Below, one piece after another: positions 7,281 to 14,312 of a stretch of 20,482 nt of DNA. Origin of the DNA: an uncultured Clostridium sp. (GTDB lineage: Bacteria; Bacillota; Clostridia; TANB77; CAG-508); the NCBI GenBank assembly GCA_900553405.1, contig USDF01000033.1, positions 1 through 20,482 of the forward strand, in the 5' to 3' direction. Position numbers and translations under genes: made by a program. The notes below the pieces were generated by a model. That model was given only the letters and a program-made list of their open reading frames with translations, did no database searches and was not told the DNA's origin. Within the stretch, counting starts at the first letter, position 1, and each line of letters starts with the position of its first letter.

Positions 7281-8099
7281 TTATTGATTAAAACTAGAAC
7301 TATAATATTTCATTAAATAATTATAGTAGTCAAATGGTTTCATTGTTTCTGGTTCTCCATAATTCACACCATATGTTTCAACTGTAATGCTTGTTATAAC
7401 TGGTTTATTAATAGGCATATCTGCTGTTAATTCTTTTCCATTTTCATCTTTTGGAGTTTCTTCTCCATCTTGTAATTCTGAACTTCTGTATGTTACATCT
7501 GTATTTGCTATTTTATTTACAACATCCATTCCTTCAATTACTTTTCCAAAACCTGCATACATGCCATTTAATGAAGTATTGTCTTCATGCATAATAAAGA
7601 ATTGTGAACCTGCTGAATTATAGCTTTCTTCTGTTAGGCTACTGCTAATACTACTATAGTCTGAACGAGCCATTGCTATAACTCCTTTTTCTAATTTAAT
7701 TTTATTTGCAGTGTAATTGTTTGCTATCATTTCTCCTTTAATTGCATATGTAGATGTATCTCCATTTCCTTTTAAGTCATCAAGAGTTGGTGTTCCTGTT
7801 CCATCGCCATTTTTGTCTCCACCTTGAATCATGAAACCTGGAATTACTCTATGAAATGTAAGTCCATTATAAAATCCACGATTTGCTAAAGCTATAAAAT
7901 TCGTAACTGTATTTGGTGCTTGATCTGGATATAATTCTATTTTAATTGTTCCATAATCTTGAACTTCTATTGTTGCTATTGGATTTTGAACTTTTTTTGT
8001 AAGTTTTTGAATTATTCCATAGCTTACATATCCTATTCCTACTATTAATAATATAATAGCTATTATAAAAATTATTTTAGTTATTAAGTCTTTTTTCAT
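7281..8099 (-). CDS. membrane-anchored cyclophilin-type peptidyl-prolyl isomerase
   Basis: Cyclophilins catalyse cis-trans isomerisation of peptide bonds before proline. The 272-residue protein has one N-terminal membrane helix (about 5-29) with no lipobox cysteine, so it is probably anchored with the enzyme domain outside the cell. The cyclophilin domain runs from about 41 to 255. Its catalytic block is FHRVIPGFMIQGGD (82-95), with the active-site Arg at 84, then SQFFIMHEDNTSLNG (165-179) and FGKVIEGMDVV (184-194). A Ser/Tyr-rich insert near 147-162 interrupts the core. It starts 24 bp after disA with an AAAGGAAAG site and is probably co-transcribed with it. A role in folding secreted proteins is inferred. 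Confidence 0.92.
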   Translation of the reverse strand: MKKDLITKIIFIIAIILLIVGIGYVSYGIIQKLTKKVQNPIATIEVQDYGTIKIELYPDQAPNTVTNFIALANRGFYNGLTFHRVIPGFMIQGGDKNGDGTGTPTLDDLKGNGDTSTYAIKGEMIANNYTANKIKLEKGVIAMARSDYSSISSSLTEESYNSAGSQFFIMHEDNTSLNGMYAGFGKVIEGMDVVNKIANTDVTYRSSELQDGEETPKDENGKELTADMPINKPVITSITVETYGVNYGEPETMKPFDYYNYLMKYYSSSFNQ

Positions 8100-8123
8100 T
8101 TTCTTTTCTCACTTTCCTTTGTT

Positions 8124-9200
8124 TTATAAAATTAAATTATCAAATACAAATTGTTCTTGCATTCTTTTTAAAGATTGTTTAATAGTTCTTGCTCTTACCT
8201 CTCCAATTCCATCAACATCATCTAAACTTGGAATATCTGCTGCTAATATGTGTTGGAAAGATTTGAATGATCTTACTAAATTATCAACAATATTGTTTGG
8301 CATTCTTGGTATTTTATTTAAAATTCTATATCCTCTTGTGTATACTGCAACTTCATCATAGTTGTCAAAGTCATCATAGCCAAGAAGCCTTGCTATAATT
8401 TGTGATTTCATTAAATCCTCATGTGTTAAGCTCTTTATTTCTTTTAATACTTTTTCGCAAGCTCTCTTTTTGCCTGGTGCAATGTAATCTTTTATTATTA
8501 GTAATTCTTCTTTTTCAAGACCTCCAACTAATTCCTCTAATTGCATTTCTAGTAATCTACCTTCTTGTCCTAATTCATAAATAGACCTTTGCACTTCATC
8601 TACCATTTTCATTACCATTTCTGCTCTTTGAATACAAGTAATTACATTCTCTAAAGTTACAATATCATTAAATTCATATTCGTTTAGTATACTCAATTTA
8701 CTATCAAATACTTTTTTATATTTTTCTACAGTTTGAAGTGCCTGATTTGCTTTTGAAATAACTCTTGAAGTGTCTTCTAATACATATCTTGAGTAACCTT
8801 TAAATATAGTTATTATATTCCTTCTTTGTGAAATACTTATAACAATTTCGCCTGTTTGCTTTGCAGTACGTTCAGCAGTTCTATGTCTTGTTCCCGTTTC
8901 TGTTGTAGCTATATCAGAAGATGGTATAAGCTGTGCATTTGCATATAATATTTTTTTAAAATCAGAACTTAAAATAATTGCTCCATCCATCTTAGCAAGT
9001 TCATATAACCTAGATGGAGTATAATCTATATCTAATTTAAAACCACCATCTACAAGTTCTAATACTTCCTTGCTATCTCCTATAATTATTAAAGCACCTG
9101 TCTTTGCCTTTAAAATATTTTCCAATCCATCACGAATAGGGGTTCCTGGTGAAATTAACTTTAATACATCTGCTATATTACTTTCTTTAAATGTACCCAC
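8124..9200 (-). CDS. disA: DNA integrity scanning protein, diadenylate cyclase DisA
   Basis: DisA joins two ATP into cyclic di-AMP and scans DNA for branched structures. The 358-residue product has the diadenylate cyclase domain with MDGAIIL (DGA at 72-74) and GTRHRTAER (RHR at 105-107), so the catalytic motifs are intact. A helical linker follows, then a C-terminal helix-hairpin-helix DNA-binding domain with LDDVDGIGEVRARTIKQSL (about 328-346). The start is GTG (9198-9200). An in-frame TGA four codons upstream rules out a longer form, and AGGAG lies 13 nt ahead. It follows radA, a conserved pairing in Firmicutes, but the two are separated by a large REP hairpin. Confidence 0.96.
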   Translation of the reverse strand: MGTFKESNIADVLKLISPGTPIRDGLENILKAKTGALIIIGDSKEVLELVDGGFKLDIDYTPSRLYELAKMDGAIILSSDFKKILYANAQLIPSSDIATTETGTRHRTAERTAKQTGEIVISISQRRNIITIFKGYSRYVLEDTSRVISKANQALQTVEKYKKVFDSKLSILNEYEFNDIVTLENVITCIQRAEMVMKMVDEVQRSIYELGQEGRLLEMQLEELVGGLEKEELLIIKDYIAPGKKRACEKVLKEIKSLTHEDLMKSQIIARLLGYDDFDNYDEVAVYTRGYRILNKIPRMPNNIVDNLVRSFKSFQHILAADIPSLDDVDGIGEVRARTIKQSLKRMQEQFVFDNLIL

Positions 9201-9213
9201 TTCTTCAGCTCAA

Positions 9214-9218
9214 CTCCT
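9214..9218 (-). promoter_or_regulatory. distant Shine-Dalgarno site for the GTG start of disA
   Basis: AGGAG on the minus strand lies 13 nt before the GTG at 9200, further than usual, and only 9 bases from the foot of the 39-bp inverted repeat. GAAGAA directly before the GTG is a weaker alternative. Confidence 0.5.
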
Positions 9219-9226
9219 AACCTCAT

Positions 9227-9338
9227 TGCTCCATTGGGGACGTTTCCTTTTGGTTAATCTGTCCCTTTTGGTTCATTATAATAAATAAAATTACCATTAG
9301 GGACAGATTAACCAAAAGGAAACGTCCCCAATGGAGCA
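9227..9338. repeat. paired REP copies forming a perfect 39-bp inverted repeat
   Basis: Arms 9227-9265 and 9300-9338 are exact reverse complements over 39 bp, with a 34-nt A/T-rich spacer. Each arm is one copy of the window's REP family: the left arm contains GGGACGTTTCC and ends GGTTAATCTGTCCC. The outer ends read TGCTCCATTG. The pair sits exactly between the radA stop codon (9339-9341) and the disA leader, resembling the paired REP arrangement known as a BIME. In RNA it would fold into a very stable hairpin on either strand. Confidence 0.95.
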
Positions 9339-10700
9339 CTATTTTATCATTTTTAATGCCTCATTAATATTTCTAACGCCTATTATATCTAATTTATAAT
9401 CATCTTTCAATAGTTTTTTGTTATTTTCTGGAATAATGCATTTTTTGAATCCTAATTTTTCCGCTTCTTTTAATCTCTTTTCTATCATGCTTACTGCTCT
9501 TACTTCTCCTGTTAAACCAACTTCGCCTATTGCAACAACATCTTTTGGAATGCTTATACCTTTAAAACATGAACTAACTGCTAAAATCACTCCTAAATCT
9601 ACTGCAGGTTCTTGCAATTTTATTCCACTAACAACATTTAAATATACATCTTGTGAGCCTAAATTCATATTTGCTCTTTTTTCTAAAACAGCCATTAAAA
9701 CTGTTAATCTATTATAATCGATTCCATTTGCTGTTCTTCTTGGAAGTCCAAAAACTGTGGGTGTTGTCAAAGCTTGAAGTTCTATTAGAAGAGGTCTTGT
9801 TCCCTCAATGCTAGCCACTATAATACTTCCTGGTGGATTGTCTTCCCTTTCAGAAATTAAAATAGACGAAGGATTTGTAATTTCCATCATTCCTTTTTCT
9901 TGCATTTCAAACATTCCAACTTCATTTGTAGAACCAAATCTATTTTTTACACCTCGTAAAATACGATAAGAAAAGTATCTTTCTCCTTCTAAGTATAAAA
10001 CTGTATCTACCATATGTTCTAAAACTCTTGGTCCTGCTATATTTCCTTCTTTTGTAACATGTCCAATTATTATAGTTGTAATTGCTTCTTGTTTACAAAT
10101 TTTCATAATTCTAGCTGTTATTTCACGAACTTGACTTACAGTACCTGCAGCAGAAGTAATTTCATCACTATACATTGTTTGGATAGAATCTATAATCACA
10201 AGTTTTGGATTTATTTCCTTTATCGCATCTGCTATTAAATCTATATCTGTTTCGCCTAAAAATAAAATATTATCATTTTTTATATCTAAACGATCTGCTC
10301 TTATTTTAATTTGCTCCGCTGACTCTTCTCCTGAAACATATAATACTTTACCTTCTCCCTGCATCTTATCGCAAATTTGAAGAATTAAAGTAGATTTTCC
10401 AATTCCAGGCTCTCCTCCTAAAAGAACTAATGAACCTTTAACCAGTCCTCCACCTAAAACTCTATCTAATTCTCCTACACCAGTTGAAGTTCTAGCCGCT
10501 TCTTTTCCTTCAATACTATTTAATGTAGTTGGCTTGCTACTCTTTGTTTTTTTATCAGAAATAAAAGAACCATCTTTTTCTTTAACAACTTTTTCCTCAT
10601 AAAAGCTATTCCATGCATTGCAAGCAGGACACTTGCCAAGCCATTTTGCAGATTCATATCCACATTCATTACATACAAAAATTGTTTTATTCTTCGCCAT
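9339..10700 (-). CDS. radA: DNA repair ATPase RadA
   Basis: RadA (Sms) is a RecA/DnaB-like motor that promotes branch migration in recombinational repair and, in Bacillus, modulates DisA. The 453-residue protein has the N-terminal zinc finger CNECGYESAKWLGKCPAC (Cys 10, 13, 24, 27), Walker A GEPGIGKS (96-103) and Walker B LVIIDS (167-172). The family-specific KNRFG (252-256) precedes a C-terminal Lon-protease-like domain. The ATG at 10700 begins two bases from a REP copy whose AAAGGAG provides a Shine-Dalgarno-like sequence only one nucleotide from the start. The transposase gene overlaps its start by 14 bp. The stop codon abuts the next REP copy. The gene itself looks intact. Confidence 0.97.
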   Translation of the reverse strand: MAKNKTIFVCNECGYESAKWLGKCPACNAWNSFYEEKVVKEKDGSFISDKKTKSSKPTTLNSIEGKEAARTSTGVGELDRVLGGGLVKGSLVLLGGEPGIGKSTLILQICDKMQGEGKVLYVSGEESAEQIKIRADRLDIKNDNILFLGETDIDLIADAIKEINPKLVIIDSIQTMYSDEITSAAGTVSQVREITARIMKICKQEAITTIIIGHVTKEGNIAGPRVLEHMVDTVLYLEGERYFSYRILRGVKNRFGSTNEVGMFEMQEKGMMEITNPSSILISEREDNPPGSIIVASIEGTRPLLIELQALTTPTVFGLPRRTANGIDYNRLTVLMAVLEKRANMNLGSQDVYLNVVSGIKLQEPAVDLGVILAVSSCFKGISIPKDVVAIGEVGLTGEVRAVSMIEKRLKEAEKLGFKKCIIPENNKKLLKDDYKLDIIGVRNINEALKMIK

Positions 10701-11502
10701 ACTCCTTTAGGGACGTTTCCTTTTGGTTAATCTGTCCCTTTTGGTACATCTCCCTTCCTATCTTTTCTATTGTTTTTCTATTAATTCCTAATATTCTTGC
10801 AATCTGAACTTTCTTTATTCCTTCAATTTTTATTACTTTATTTATTGCTTTCCTTTTTTTATTTGTTTCATAATTCTGTACATTCATCAAATTGTTTTCT
10901 TGTAGTATTTCTTTCATTTGAGCTATTGCTTCGTTGTCATCTATCTTTTTTATCATTTCATAACAATTTTCCAATTCGCTATTTTTATTGTAATTTTGAT
11001 GAAAGTATTTAAAGTCCTCTATATTATTTGAAAATAGTTGCATCACAAACTCAGCATCTATTATTTTAGGTTTGAAAATATACTCATAATAGCTATTCCA
11101 TGGATACTCACTAGTTATTCCTGCATTTTCAGGATTTTTATGAATATATCTTACTACATTTTTTAAATAACTTTCATCTTCAACAACATGGCTTTTAAAT
11201 CTATTTTCAAATACATGTCCAACTCTTTCATATTTTTTATTAAAATAATTAGAGTATCTTACACTCAAGCTTTGCATAGCTGTAGAAACATTATTGTTTT
11301 TGTCATTTATAACAAAATGAACATGGTTTGGCATCAGAACAAATGCATATATTTCATACTTATACTTTTCTTTTGTGTTAATTATTTCTTTCAACATTTT
11401 TCTATAATCATGTTTATCTAGAAAAATATCTTGTCTGTTTATCCCTCTTATAATTATATGATAAACATTTGTATACGATTTTTTTCGTGGGATTCGGGGC
11501 AT
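10687..11502 (-). CDS. REP-associated tyrosine transposase (RAYT, IS200/IS605 TnpA-like)
   Basis: RAYTs are single-copy relatives of IS200/IS605 transposases that cut and move REP sequences as single-stranded DNA, using an HUH histidine pair and one catalytic tyrosine. The 271-residue protein has PNHVHFV (58-64; His60, His62) and the Tyr-containing RYIHKNPENAG (118-128), where Tyr119 is the likely nucleophile. A C-terminal helix-turn-helix lies at about 224-250 (KKVQIARILGINRKTIEKI). Residues about 253-267 are encoded by REP copy C, so the C-terminus comes from the repeat. AAAGGAG lies 10 nt before the ATG. The gene lies between two exact inverted REP copies and overlaps radA by 14 bp. No accessory tnpB-like gene is present. 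Confidence 0.92.
   Translation of the reverse strand: MPRIPRKKSYTNVYHIIIRGINRQDIFLDKHDYRKMLKEIINTKEKYKYEIYAFVLMPNHVHFVINDKNNNVSTAMQSLSVRYSNYFNKKYERVGHVFENRFKSHVVEDESYLKNVVRYIHKNPENAGITSEYPWNSYYEYIFKPKIIDAEFVMQLFSNNIEDFKYFHQNYNKNSELENCYEMIKKIDDNEAIAQMKEILQENNLMNVQNYETNKKRKAINKVIKIEGIKKVQIARILGINRKTIEKIGREMYQKGQINQKETSLKEYGEE
10702..10708 (-). promoter_or_regulatory. REP-derived Shine-Dalgarno-like site for radA
   Basis: The end of a REP copy reads AAAGGAG on the minus strand, with a single T before the radA ATG. The spacing is much shorter than optimal. Translation may rely instead on coupling to the overlapping transposase ORF, which ends inside radA at 10687. Confidence 0.55.
10702..10746 (+). 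repeat. REP copy C, one end of the RAYT cassette
   Basis: This 45-bp copy starts CTCCTTTAGGGACG and ends CTGTCCCTTTTGGTA. It is the exact reverse complement of 11762-11806. Terminal GGGAC/GTCCC and an inner CC-TTTT-GG could form a small hairpin. It overlaps the 3' end of the transposase ORF and touches radA. Confidence 0.95.
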
Positions 11503-11600
11503 ATTTCAAATTCTCCTTTACTATAATTTTATTATTTAATTATTTTTTCTTTTGTATGCCCCTAACTCCTTTTTATTAATTCTTCATTTCCTATAAAACA

Positions 11601-11647
11601 TAATAAAAATATAGCACATTTTTATGTATATTGCTATATTTTTATTA
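11601..11647. other. 16-bp A/T-rich hairpin upstream of the transposase gene
   Basis: A perfect 16-bp stem (11601-11616 with 11632-11647, containing AAAATATAGCA) has a 15-nt loop. It is the only obvious structure in the 260-bp stretch 11503-11761, which has no gene. On the minus strand ATGTTTTATAGG follows, so it may end GH15 transcription. It could instead be a cassette-specific structure. Confidence 0.6.
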
Positions 11648-11761
11648 AAATTTTTGAATTTTTTATAGATATTTTAAATCTATCTGCTTTTTTCTACATT
11701 TTTCTTCTATTTTCAATATTATTTTACTCTTTAATAGCATAAATTAATAATTAGTACTCTA

Positions 11762-11806
11762 TACCAAAAGGGACAGATTAACCAAAAGGAAACGTCCCTA
11801 AAGGAG
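11762..11806 (-). repeat. REP copy D, other end of the RAYT cassette
   Basis: This is the exact reverse complement of copy C over 45 bp, beginning TACCAAAAGGGACAG and ending CGTCCCTAAAGGAG on the plus strand. The GH15 stop codon (11798-11800) lies inside it. Confidence 0.95.
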
Positions 11807-13729
11807 TTTTAGTGCTATTATTAGCATTGCGTGTGACCAACCTAAGCCTATTACCCATTTTGCTTGCATAGTTTCGTTATTAACCTGTTCTGCTAAAAAT
11901 CCATGTTTTGTTGCTGTTTTTAATACAAAATCTATTTGTTTTCTAGCTTCTTCTTTGTTGTTTTTCTTTATGTTATATAGTGCCATCCATAATGTTGCTA
12001 TTGTCCATGGATTGTTTCCACCCATATAGTTGTCATTTTCAAATCTTATATAGCCACCTGTATATGTTCGAAGCGTCATATTCATTTTTTCAACTGTATT
12101 TAGCACTTCTTTTTCACCTTCTTCAAACATGTTAAATGGAGTTACTGCTCCTAATATACTTATATCGCATATACTATCCTTGTTACTTCTTTTTAATGTT
12201 CTTTCTTCTCTATTGCATAGATGTTCTCTACAATATTCTTTTATCTTTCTTGCTGATTTTTCTAGTTCTTCCATATTATTTCTTTTATCTTCTATTATTC
12301 TTTCTATTTCAATCATTGCAATATATGCAGCATATATTGCTGACATAGAATATAAATGTATTCCTTCATGCATTTCCCATAAATCATAACTTTCATGATT
12401 TAGAAAATTTTTCATATTTTCTTGTGAAGTAAAAGGGACAGATGACTCAAAATTAAACGTTTCCAACGCATCAATTGCTTTTTTGCACATTGGATATGCT
12501 TGTTTTAAGAATTCTTTATCTTTTGTTTCTTTGTAATGTTCATAAATTCCATATACTATGCTTGCTGTTTCATCTATTTGATATCCCCAACATGGCGCTA
12601 ATCTTCCATCTGTGTAAAAGCGTTGCTCCCACATTCCACTTTTACTTTGTGTTTCTTTGCAAAATTTCGAATAAAATTTTGTTGTTTCTTCTTTCATGTT
12701 TAAAATATCTAACGCTTTTGTTACAAATACTGCATCTCTTGGCCAACAGTACGAATATCTTCCTGACTTGTCCATTTTTTCATCTACTTCTATTGCCGCT
12801 GATATCCCACCTGTTTCCGAATTTGTAAGTAATGGAAATAATAAAATACTTCTTACATATACATTTCTCATCTGCATATATTTTTCATATGTATTATCAT
12901 TTAATTGTTCTTGTCCTGTTATTAATTTTTGCCATTTTTCTTTTTTAGTTAATATTTCTAATCCATCATGCTTTTCTACATAATTTTTCCAGTATTTTTC
13001 TACTTTGTCTAATTCTTTATTTATATCTATTTTTCTTATTTTTTCTATATCTTCTATTATTTCGTCAAATTTATATTTTTCTTCATTATTATTAATATAG
13101 ATAATAATTTCAAATTCTTTACTCTCTCCTGGTTTTAGCGTTCCTATGTCAAAGCTTACTGCTGAATCTTCTGCCATTCCAATATAGTCTTTATCTTTAA
13201 GTATTCCTGTTTTTATTTCTTCTTTACTATTATTTAAACGATAGCTTAATATTGGTATTTTTGAAAATATGCAATATGTGTAATCGTGGCTATATTGCAT
13301 AAGAATGTTATTTTCTATTTTTGCTCCTATCATATTATTAAAATTTGATAATAATTTTGAATATATTAAAAAATTTACATTTAAATCTATTGTGTTTTCA
13401 TTTGTAAATACTAGTTTTTTTATAAGAATATTTTGTGAAATAGATGCAAAATCTGTTTGTAATATAGATAAATTAAAATATGTATTTTTTATTTTTGTAT
13501 TTAATATATTTGTATCTTCAGTATAATATTGTTCATATATATTGTTTATATCCTCATGTAAATATATTATTGCTGAATCATTTACTTTTACTCCTATATA
13601 CATGCAATCTATAAATTGCCTATAATCTCTTGTTGGATAAAATAGCCTTAACATTTCTCCCCTTGAACTAAAACTTGCAACCATTTTATCATTTCCTATT
13701 ATTGCTTCATTTAGGTATTTTTTATTCAT
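11798..13729 (-). CDS. glycoside hydrolase family 15 (glucoamylase-like) protein
   Basis: GH15 enzymes release glucose from alpha-glucans or act on related alpha-glucosides by an inverting mechanism. The 643-residue protein has an N-terminal beta-sandwich (about 1-250), then the (alpha/alpha)6 barrel. Motifs are YCWPRDA (327-333), WGYQIDETA (381-389), SYDLWEMHEG (447-456) with Glu452 as the likely general acid, GGNNPWTIATLW (570-581) and FLAEQ (611-615) with Glu614 as the likely general base. No signal peptide is seen, so it is probably cytoplasmic, acting on storage or imported glucan. The last codons CTC CTT TAG come from REP copy D. Residues about 422-434 are encoded by a decayed REP copy, making the loop before SYDLWE longer than I expect. 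The ribosome site is weak. Confidence 0.9.
   Translation of the reverse strand: MNKKYLNEAIIGNDKMVASFSSRGEMLRLFYPTRDYRQFIDCMYIGVKVNDSAIIYLHEDINNIYEQYYTEDTNILNTKIKNTYFNLSILQTDFASISQNILIKKLVFTNENTIDLNVNFLIYSKLLSNFNNMIGAKIENNILMQYSHDYTYCIFSKIPILSYRLNNSKEEIKTGILKDKDYIGMAEDSAVSFDIGTLKPGESKEFEIIIYINNNEEKYKFDEIIEDIEKIRKIDINKELDKVEKYWKNYVEKHDGLEILTKKEKWQKLITGQEQLNDNTYEKYMQMRNVYVRSILLFPLLTNSETGGISAAIEVDEKMDKSGRYSYCWPRDAVFVTKALDILNMKEETTKFYSKFCKETQSKSGMWEQRFYTDGRLAPCWGYQIDETASIVYGIYEHYKETKDKEFLKQAYPMCKKAIDALETFNFESSVPFTSQENMKNFLNHESYDLWEMHEGIHLYSMSAIYAAYIAMIEIERIIEDKRNNMEELEKSARKIKEYCREHLCNREERTLKRSNKDSICDISILGAVTPFNMFEEGEKEVLNTVEKMNMTLRTYTGGYIRFENDNYMGGNNPWTIATLWMALYNIKKNNKEEARKQIDFVLKTATKHGFLAEQVNNETMQAKWVIGLGWSHAMLIIALKLL
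12429..12466. repeat. decayed REP copy inside the GH15 gene
   Basis: By eye, 28 of 38 positions match the REP consensus without gaps, including an exact AAAAGGGACAGAT and AAACGT at the right spacing. It is read in frame as part of GH15 residues about 422-434. It looks like an old insertion absorbed into the coding sequence. Confidence 0.65.
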
Positions 13730-13858
13730 TTTTCTTATGTAATCAATCTTTTAGATTATTTTACAATTTGTTTTTATTATTGTGTTCTTAACCTATTAGA
13801 TTAATTCCTTTCCTTTAATACTTTAATATTTTTTCTATATATGCTTTTTATATTTATG

Positions 13859-13887
13859 TTGACAATTTTTTTCTTATGTGCTATACT
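13859..13887 (+). promoter_or_regulatory. promoter of the 13.9-14.3 kb non-coding transcript
   Basis: TTGACA (13859-13864) and TATACT (13882-13887) are separated by exactly 17 bp, with TGTGC before the -10. This is one of the best sigma-A promoters in the window, and no protein gene follows it. Confidence 0.85.
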
Positions 13888-13893
13888 ATTTTC

Positions 13894-14280
13894 ATGTTTC
13901 ATTGAAAAATCAAATTCTCTTTTTTAAAAAATTATTTTTTAGAAAATGTCTACTAAAGAATTTGAGAGGGTAGCAGTATCTTAAAGTTAAAAAATAGTAA
14001 TACTCTTTTTTATGTTTAAGAGCAAATATAAGCACATACCAAAAGCTTTCCCCTTGTAAATCTGCTATAAAAAGATAGAAAAAATATTTAGTTTCCTACG
14101 ATACGAATGTACTTTGAAAACTTTATATGGAATAAGTCAAGTCAATCACTTGAAAATTTTGTATGTAGTACCAACTAAATTTTTATTTCAGTCTACCTTC
14201 AGTACTCCCTAGTACTAAACAACATTGACTAATTATTTTTTCTATCTTAACCCCACCAAGATCGGTGGGGTTTTCTTTTT
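13894..14280 (+). ncRNA. large structured non-coding RNA of unrecognised class
   Basis: A transcript of about 385 nt is framed by a consensus promoter and a strong intrinsic terminator, and contains only ORFs of 23 codons or fewer without ribosome sites. Pairings are extensive. A perfect 15-bp long-range stem (14072-14086 with 14234-14248) abuts the terminator. Inside it are TTTAGTT/AACTAAA (14087-14093 with 14173-14179), CTAC-g-ATAC/GTATGTAG (14096-14104 with 14161-14168) and a hairpin TCAAGT-caatc-ACTTGA (14137-14153). The 5' domain has CAAATTC/GAATTTG (13911-13917 with 13958-13964), GTAGCAG/CTGCTAT (13970-13976 with 14062-14068) and mutually exclusive or pseudoknotted pairings around 13975-14022. 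I see no signature of RNase P RNA, tmRNA, SRP RNA or 6S RNA. It could belong to a known large clostridial class such as raiA RNA, which I cannot confirm. Confidence 0.75.
14249..14280 (+). terminator. intrinsic terminator of the non-coding RNA
   Basis: A 9-bp stem AACCCCACC/GGTGGGGTT (14249-14257 with 14264-14272) has a 6-nt loop and is followed by TTCTTTTT. It is the most GC-rich hairpin in the window and terminates only plus-strand transcription. Confidence 0.92.
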
Positions 14281-14312
14281 GCATTAATTCAATACAATAA
14301 ACAAATTTAAAT

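Larger units (their letters stand above)
10702..11806. mobile_element. RAYT cassette bounded by 45-bp inverted REP copies
   Basis: The transposase gene plus about 260 bp of upstream DNA lies between exact inverted 45-bp repeats (10702-10746 and 11762-11806). The unit is 1,105 bp and fills the whole interval between the GH15 stop codon and the radA start codon. No target duplication is visible, as expected for IS200-like chemistry. Whether it moves as a unit is inference. Confidence 0.75.

Noticed and set aside
9201..9226. Longer DisA starting upstream of the GTG
   Set aside because: An in-frame TGA at 9210-9212 blocks any extension, and there is no start codon between it and the GTG.
10701..11807. 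Target-site duplication flanking the RAYT cassette
   Set aside because: The outer flanks (GCCATA and TTTTAG) do not match.
13947..14175. Short ORFs of 12, 15 and 23 codons in the non-coding RNA region
   Set aside because: None has a Shine-Dalgarno site and all cut across the strong pairings, so peptides are less likely than a structured RNA.
13894..14280. RNase P RNA, tmRNA, SRP RNA, 6S RNA or a T-box leader
   Set aside because: I looked for their conserved blocks (for example GAGGAAAGTCC, GGATTCGAC, GGTGG-ACC) and found none. No protein gene follows on the plus strand for a riboswitch to control.
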